11,160 bases of DNA from UBA2632 sp964452155 (GTDB taxonomy: Bacteria > Bacteroidota > Bacteroidia > Bacteroidales > Dysgonomonadaceae), in assembly GCA_964452155.1 (NCBI GenBank), contig CAYVLC010000084.1:1-11160 (forward strand). The letters are read 5' to 3'. Positions 7,159 through 11,160 of this stretch are shown here, piece after piece (positions within the stretch are counted from its first letter, which is position 1; each line of letters starts with the position of its first letter). The notes under the pieces are model-generated. The model was not told the DNA's origin. It saw only the letters and a list, made by a program, of their open reading frames with translations, and did not search any database. The translations under genes and the position numbers were made by a program.

Positions 7159-10100
7159 ATGAAAATATATGAAACAGCGGTAAAAAAACCAATTACTACA
7201 ATATTAGTCTTTGTGGCTATTGTGCTGATGGGTCTTTTTGCCTACTCAAGATTAGCAATAGACTTGCTACCAGAGATTGAGACAAACCAACTGACTGTTA
7301 TGACTTCGTATGCTGGCGCAAGTTCCAGCGATATAGAAACAAACATAACCGAACCGCTCGAAAACACACTAAACGCCGTAGAGGGACTGAAGAAGATATC
7401 CTCTAAGTCGCAAGACAATATCTCTATCATTACCCTAGAGTTTGAGTATGGTGGCAATATAGATGAAGCGGCTAGTGATATACGCGACAAACTAGAGCTG
7501 GTGAAGGCTGCACTGCCAGATGGGTCTGACAACCCCATTATATTTAAGTTTAGTACCGATATGATACCAGTGGTGTTCTACTCGGTTACTGCAAAAGAGA
7601 GTATAAATGCCCTCGAGAAAATATTGGATGAGCAGGTGGCCAACCCTCTACAAAGGATTGATGGTGTAGGTACGGTAATTATATCGGGTGCTCCAAAAAG
7701 AGAAATTCAAATAAATGCCATACCCGAGAGGTTAGAGAGTTATGGCATGACAATAGAACAACTTGCTACGGCAATACGACAAGAAAATGTGAACATACCA
7801 GGCGGAACAATGAATGTGGGAAGTCAAACGTTCTCTTTGCGCCTCGATGGCGAGTTTAAAGAGAGCGACGATATGCGCAACATTGTGGTGTCGTCGCAAA
7901 ACGGACGAAACGTGTATTTGAGTGATGTGGCCATGGTAAACGACTCTATTGAAACAAATGTGCAAGAGTCGTGGGTAAATGGCGAGAAGGGTGCCATGAT
8001 TGTGATTCAAAAGCAATCGGGTTCTAACACTGTAGAAATTGCCCGAAAAGTAAGAAAAGAAATGCTTGTGATACAAGAATCTCTTCCGGAGGATGTGAAA
8101 ATGGATGTTATTATAGATACATCTGAGTCTATTGAGAGCTCCATCAATAGTTTGATACAGACTATTGCGTTGGCTCTGATAATAGTGGCATTTGTGGTGC
8201 TCTTCTTTTTGGGTAAATGGCGTGCTACTTTTATTATTTTGCTCACCATTCCTATTTCGTTGATTGCATCGTTCTTGTACTTGATGGTTACCAACAATAC
8301 ACTCAATATTATATCGCTGTCGGCACTCTCCATTGCCATTGGGCTGGTAGTTGACGATGCTATTGTGGTGCTCGAGAATATTACCTCGCATCTAGAGAAA
8401 GGGAGCGACCCAAAGCAAGCGGCAATACATGCTACTGGAGAGGTTTCTCTATCGGTTATTGCCTCTACACTCACTATTTTGGCGGTGTTCTTGCCCATGA
8501 CACTCATTACTGGTTTGGCAGGGGTATTGTTTCAGCAGCTAGGTTGGATGATCTCGGTTATTATTACTGTATCTACTGCGGCAGCTCTAACACTGACCCC
8601 TATGTTGGCATCAAAGATGTTGAGAAGTGGCAGAAGCGAGCATACATGGTTTGACAAGATGCACAAACCTGTATTGGGTTGGTTAGGAAAACTCGACAAT
8701 TTTTATTCCAAAACCTTAGAGTGGGCTGTTAGTCATCGTGCACTTACAGTGATTGGGTCGTTTGGAGTGCTACTGATAACTATTATTCTATCGTTCCAAT
8801 TCATTAAAACGGAGTTTTTTCCAGCTTCGGACAATGATATGATTGCTATGAATGTGCGAATGCCTACAGGAACACGCATGGAGGTGTCTCGTGAGATGGG
8901 CTTGGATATAACCAAAAACTTGCAAGAGAAGTTTCCAGAGATACAGAGAATGTCGTTTAGTGTGGGTACAGCTAGCGGATCGTCGTTTGGAGGGCTCAGC
9001 GAAAATGCCGACAACCTAATGACTTTCAATATAAATACTGGCAAACCCAACACGCGTTCGAAAGATATTTTCCAAATCTCTGACGAAATACGTACAGAAT
9101 TGGCCAAAATACCCGAGCTGCATGAGTACCAGGTAATGCCTGGCGGAAGTGGCGGCGGCATGGGCATGGGCGGTGGCTCTAGTGTGGAGGTAAACGTATA
9201 TGGATACGACCTCATTGAAACCGACGAAGTGGCTACTGAAATAAGAGAGAAGCTGGCAGTAATAAAAGGACTGAAGGACGTGAAGATTAGTCGCCCCGAT
9301 TTCCGCCAAGAATACAATGTATCGTTCGATAGAGAAAAACTGGCACTCAATGGCTTAAATGTAGCTACGGCATCAAACTTTATCAGAAACAGAATTAATG
9401 GAACCGTAGTTTCGCAATTTCGTGAGCGTGGCTATGAGTATGATATACGTGTGAGATATGCCGAGGAGTATCGACAATCTATTACAGATATAGAAAACAT
9501 CAATCTCTATACACCTACAGGCGAAGCACTGAGAGTGAAGGAGATTGCAACTGTAAACTTAGAGTCGTCTCTACCCGAGATTGAAAGACAAAACAGAGAG
9601 CGTGTTGTAACAGTGACAGGAACTATCTACAAACGTGCACTTAGCGAAATTGTGAACGATGTAAATAAAGAACTCAAGAATGTAGCTCTACCATCGGGGG
9701 TAGATGTGGAGCTGGCTGGTACATACGAAGATCAGCAAGAGGCTTTTGCCGATTTGTTTATACTGCTCATGATATCGGTAATTCTTGTATATATTGTTAT
9801 GGCCAGCCAGTTTGAGTCGTTTACCTATCCACTCATTATTATGATATCTATTCCATTCTCATTCACAGGTTCGGTGCTCAGCTTGTTGATGTTTGGACAC
9901 CCGCTGAATGTGATGGGTATAATTGGAGGAATTATGTTGATTGGTATTGTAGTGAAAAACGGTATTATCCTCATTGAGTACATCAATGTAAACAGAGATA
10001 GAGGCCGCTCTATACAGTACTCTGTTGTAGATGCAGGTCGCTCAAGGCTGCGTCCTGTACTGATGACAGCTGCTACTACCGGACTGGGTATGTTGCCCCT

Positions 10101-10296
10101 GGCACTAGCACTAGGGCAAGGTTCGGAGTTTTGGCAAACCATGGGTATTAGTGTTATTGGTGGTCTTATACTCTCCACTGCTCTTACGCTTGTAGTAGTA
10201 CCTACTCTGTATGCAATATTTGCAATGAGAGGTGTGTTGAATACAAGAAGAAAGCACAAAAGAATTTATTCTGAATATGCAAAAGAGAGGGTGTAG
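7159..10296 (+). CDS. RND-family (HAE1/AcrB-type) inner-membrane efflux pump
   Basis: A 1045-residue proton-driven exporter, full length for the family. Its architecture is TM1 (about 10-30), a large periplasmic domain, a TM block (about 333-485), TM7 (about 528-548), a second periplasmic domain, and a C-terminal TM block (about 865-1022). The proton-relay pair Asp399-Asp400 lies in GLVVDDAIVVLENI, and Lys933 in IGIVVKNGIILIEY matches the TM10 lysine. The conserved RSRLRPVLMTAATTGLGMLPLAL is at 961-983. The DD pair marks it as hydrophobe/amphiphile (HAE1) rather than heavy-metal (HME) type. In the second periplasmic half, residues 662-674 are almost pure Gly (GGSGGGMGMGGGS), just before a strand of the presumed substrate-pocket subdomain. 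It forms the pump with the two preceding genes; actual substrates are unknown. Confidence 0.96.
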   Translation: MKIYETAVKKPITTILVFVAIVLMGLFAYSRLAIDLLPEIETNQLTVMTSYAGASSSDIETNITEPLENTLNAVEGLKKISSKSQDNISIITLEFEYGGNIDEAASDIRDKLELVKAALPDGSDNPIIFKFSTDMIPVVFYSVTAKESINALEKILDEQVANPLQRIDGVGTVIISGAPKREIQINAIPERLESYGMTIEQLATAIRQENVNIPGGTMNVGSQTFSLRLDGEFKESDDMRNIVVSSQNGRNVYLSDVAMVNDSIETNVQESWVNGEKGAMIVIQKQSGSNTVEIARKVRKEMLVIQESLPEDVKMDVIIDTSESIESSINSLIQTIALALIIVAFVVLFFLGKWRATFIILLTIPISLIASFLYLMVTNNTLNIISLSALSIAIGLVVDDAIVVLENITSHLEKGSDPKQAAIHATGEVSLSVIASTLTILAVFLPMTLITGLAGVLFQQLGWMISVIITVSTAAALTLTPMLASKMLRSGRSEHTWFDKMHKPVLGWLGKLDNFYSKTLEWAVSHRALTVIGSFGVLLITIILSFQFIKTEFFPASDNDMIAMNVRMPTGTRMEVSREMGLDITKNLQEKFPEIQRMSFSVGTASGSSFGGLSENADNLMTFNINTGKPNTRSKDIFQISDEIRTELAKIPELHEYQVMPGGSGGGMGMGGGSSVEVNVYGYDLIETDEVATEIREKLAVIKGLKDVKISRPDFRQEYNVSFDREKLALNGLNVATASNFIRNRINGTVVSQFRERGYEYDIRVRYAEEYRQSITDIENINLYTPTGEALRVKEIATVNLESSLPEIERQNRERVVTVTGTIYKRALSEIVNDVNKELKNVALPSGVDVELAGTYEDQQEAFADLFILLMISVILVYIVMASQFESFTYPLIIMISIPFSFTGSVLSLLMFGHPLNVMGIIGGIMLIGIVVKNGIILIEYINVNRDRGRSIQYSVVDAGRSRLRPVLMTAATTGLGMLPLALALGQGSEFWQTMGISVIGGLILSTALTLVVVPTLYAIFAMRGVLNTRRKHKRIYSEYAKERV

Positions 10297-10336
10297 AACC
10301 AAACAAGTGCAACTGACATAAAAAAAAGTAAAACAA

Positions 10337-10630
10337 ATGAAAACAGTATTTATTACGTGCAACCAAGCACACTATTATAGAATTACCGAAGAGATGACCC
10401 ACCTAAATATTCGTGGTTTCACATCGTGGAAACCCCTCACAGGGCGAGGTAGCAAAACGGGCGACCCACACTATGGCTCTAAAGCCTGGCCGGCACTCAA
10501 CAATGCCATTATTACTGTGGTAGAAGATCACCAAGTGGATGGTCTGCTCGATTTCTTGAAAAAACTAGACGAAAAAACACCTGCACTGGGGCTGCGTGCC
10601 TTTGTGTGGAATGTAGAAAAGAGTATTTAG
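10337..10630 (+). CDS. PII-like small protein encoded with the RND pump
   Basis: A 97-residue soluble protein with the length and layout of the PII (GlnB-like) superfamily: strand (KTVFITCN), helix (HYYRITEEMTHLNI), strand (GFTSWKPLTGRG), a loop, strand (NNAIITVVE), helix (HQVDGLLDFLKKLDE), and a final strand (GLRAFVWNVEKSI, residues 85-97) that corresponds to the IFVFDVEEAI ending of GlnB. The T-loop region, residues about 36-55 (GRGSKTGDPHYGSKAWPALN), is shorter and different from that of GlnB, and the basic C-terminal tail is missing. Nitrogen control is therefore unlikely. The gene lies 40 bases after the pump gene and 33 bases before a strong terminator, so it is the last gene of the efflux operon. 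PII-like proteins linked to RND metal exporters (the PII-NG group) are known; this one follows an HAE1-type pump. Role inferred: sensor or modulator of pump activity or expression. Fold assignment is by eye. Confidence 0.72.
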   Translation: MKTVFITCNQAHYYRITEEMTHLNIRGFTSWKPLTGRGSKTGDPHYGSKAWPALNNAIITVVEDHQVDGLLDFLKKLDEKTPALGLRAFVWNVEKSI

Positions 10631-10663
10631 AAAGAGTAAATACTATATATTTAAAAACCTGAG

Positions 10664-10705
10664 AAAAAACCTTTGCTTTGAGTAGCAAAGGTTTTTTGTT
10701 TTTTT
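10664..10705 (+). terminator. Strong intrinsic terminator of the efflux operon
   Basis: AAAAAACCTTTGCT (10664-10677) and AGCAAAGGTTTTTT (10684-10697) form a perfect 14-bp stem with a six-base loop TTGAGT. The T-run of the second arm is followed by G and seven more T (10699-10705). It lies 33 bases after the stop codon of the PII-like gene, which supports that gene being the last of the operon. The A-tract on the left means it could also work in the opposite direction. Confidence 0.93.
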
Positions 10706-10724
10706 AGTGAGGTGTGGTATGCGT

Positions 10725-10745
10725 TTTGAGGTCTGAGGTTTGAGA
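10725..10745. repeat. Short 7-bp tandem repeat (three units)
   Basis: TTTGAGG, TCTGAGG and TTTGAGA follow each other directly with consensus TYTGAGR. The period of 7 and the alternating T/C variation echo the 7-bp array at the left edge of the window, although the sequence itself is different. Three units are few, so chance is possible. Confidence 0.5.
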
Positions 10746-10775
10746 GAGGTATGTAGTGAGTTTCTTTTTGAGGCC

Positions 10776-10847
10776 TGTCATTTCGACCAGCAGGAGGAAT
10801 CGGCCTGAATAGCATGCTGCCGCATGTAAAAACGATTGGCACACGGA
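10776..10847. repeat. 72-bp direct repeat, copy 1
   Basis: Positions 10776-10847 match 11089-11160 with three substitutions, all within the first 17 bases; the remaining 55 bases are identical. It starts TGTCATTTCGACCAGC and ends TTGGCACACGGA. Inside is a small perfect hairpin, CATGC-TGCC-GCATG (10813-10826). It does not code for anything recognisable. The near identity indicates a recent duplication, ongoing homogenisation, or membership of a dispersed repeat family. Confidence 0.93.
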
Positions 10848-10877
10848 TAAAGCGGATACGACTGATAAGGACGGATA
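10844..10877. repeat. CGGATA motif repeated every 9-10 bp
   Basis: CGGATA starts at 10844, 10853 and 10872, and the variant CTGATA at 10862, giving spacings of 9, 9 and 10 bases. The first unit overlaps the end of the 72-bp repeat copy 1. Copy 2 ends at the window edge in the same CGGA, so the same motif series may continue beyond it. Confidence 0.6.
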
Positions 10878-10908
10878 AATGCACTCACAATCTGCCCGCC
10901 TGTCACCG

Positions 10909-11026
10909 AATCCCGAAGGGATTACATGTTGATAGCTCTGTGCGAAAATAAAAGGTGCGACCACGAGGTGGTCGTATGTTTGTATCTTTATGGCTGGGCT
11001 ATAAACATGCAACCTCTTCGAGGTTG
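10909..11026. repeat. Array of three perfect short hairpins about 51 bp apart
   Basis: Three perfect inverted repeats with three-base loops are spaced regularly: AATCCC-GAA-GGGATT (10909-10923), CGACCAC-GAG-GTGGTCG (10958-10974) and CAACCTC-TTC-GAGGTTG (11010-11026). Centres are 50 and 52 bases apart. The arms differ between units, yet every pair is retained. The sequence after each hairpin is loosely similar (ACATGTTGATAGCTCT, TATGTTTGTATCTTT, TGGTAGCTCTAATA), so these look like diverged copies of one roughly 51-bp unit. They are not followed by long T-runs, so terminators are unlikely. Confidence 0.8.
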
Positions 11027-11088
11027 TGGTAGCTCTAATAAGCGTTGCAAAGGACAGGGAGAGGCGAAGGGCTGATAAACGATTTCAT

Positions 11089-11160
11089 TGTCACTCCGAC
11101 CAGCGGGAGGAATCGGCCTGAATAGCATGCTGCCGCATGTAAAAACGATTGGCACACGGA
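11089..11160. repeat. 72-bp direct repeat, copy 2 (cut by window end)
   Basis: This second copy starts TGTCACTCCGACCAGC and matches copy 1 through the last base of the window, so its true right boundary is unknown. It begins 313 bases after the start of copy 1. The hairpin CATGC-TGCC-GCATG is preserved. Confidence 0.93.

Larger units (their letters stand above)
10706..11160. other. Gene-free region made of several repeat types
   Basis: No convincing coding region is present. Two minus-strand frames stay open for 77 and 102 codons (10651-10884 and 10704-11012), but they simply translate the hairpins and repeats and overlap one another. The region contains, in order, a short 7-bp repeat, one 72-bp repeat copy, a CGGATA-rich stretch, three spaced hairpins, and a second 72-bp copy reaching the window end. 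GC content is visibly higher than in the pump genes. Because copy 2 is cut by the edge, the array probably extends further right. Confidence 0.75.

Noticed and set aside
7159..10296. Heavy-metal (CusA/CzcA-type) RND pump, suggested by the neighbouring PII-like gene
   Set aside because: TM4 has the adjacent Asp pair VVDDAIVVLEN of HAE1 pumps instead of the single-Asp DGAVV pattern of metal pumps.
10337..10630. Classical GlnB/GlnK nitrogen regulator
   Set aside because: No YRGAEY uridylylation segment, shortened T-loop, no C-terminal tail, and no ammonium-transporter gene nearby.
10704..11012. Minus-strand open frame of 102 codons at the right edge, and a second of 77 codons (10651-10884)
   Set aside because: They translate repeats and hairpins, overlap each other, and one crosses the operon terminator; typical spurious repeat-derived frames.
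10909..11026. CRISPR array
   Set aside because: The hairpin arms differ between units and there is no identical repeat with variable spacers; the conserved part is the structure and partly the spacer, the opposite of CRISPR.

Overview
The window looks like chromosomal DNA of a Bacteroidota bacterium, probably a member of the Bacteroidales. Three things point there. Its promoters fit the Bacteroidota -7 consensus TAnnTTTG rather than a TATAAT box. The genes lack strong GGAGG ribosome sites and have A-rich leaders. The protein styles match the phylum: an IspE starting MICFPNAKINLGLNI, a long secreted S9 peptidase, and an HAE1-type pump with a lipoprotein adaptor. This assignment is inferred from sequence style and was not tested by a search.

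Left part (1-3448, minus strand): ispE (2639-3448), a kinase of non-mevalonate isoprenoid synthesis, is followed after 49 bases by a secreted S9 prolyl-oligopeptidase-family peptidase (49-2589). The peptidase stop codon lies inside a 14-bp tandem repeat (two 7-bp units) that touches the window edge. Middle (3449-3874): a 426-base divergent intergenic region holds the ispE promoter, an imperfect hairpin followed by T6, and the tetR promoter with an overlapping inverted repeat.

Right part (3875-10630, plus strand): a compact five-gene unit encodes a TetR-family regulator, a TolC-like outer-membrane channel, a lipoprotein periplasmic adaptor, an RND (HAE1-type) inner-membrane pump and a 97-aa PII-like protein. 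Gaps are 18, 43, 73 and 40 bases. The unit ends at a perfect 14-bp-stem intrinsic terminator. The first four genes make a standard tripartite drug or lipophile exporter under local TetR control. The PII-like gene is the unusual part, because it suggests the pump or its expression responds to a small-molecule or energy signal.

Right edge (10705-11160): no convincing gene, but several repeat types sit together. There is a short 7-bp repeat, a 72-bp direct repeat present twice 313 bp apart, a CGGATA motif every 9-10 bp, and three perfect short hairpins about 51 bp apart whose arms differ in sequence but stay fully complementary. This repeat cluster and the PII-like gene are the two most interesting things here.
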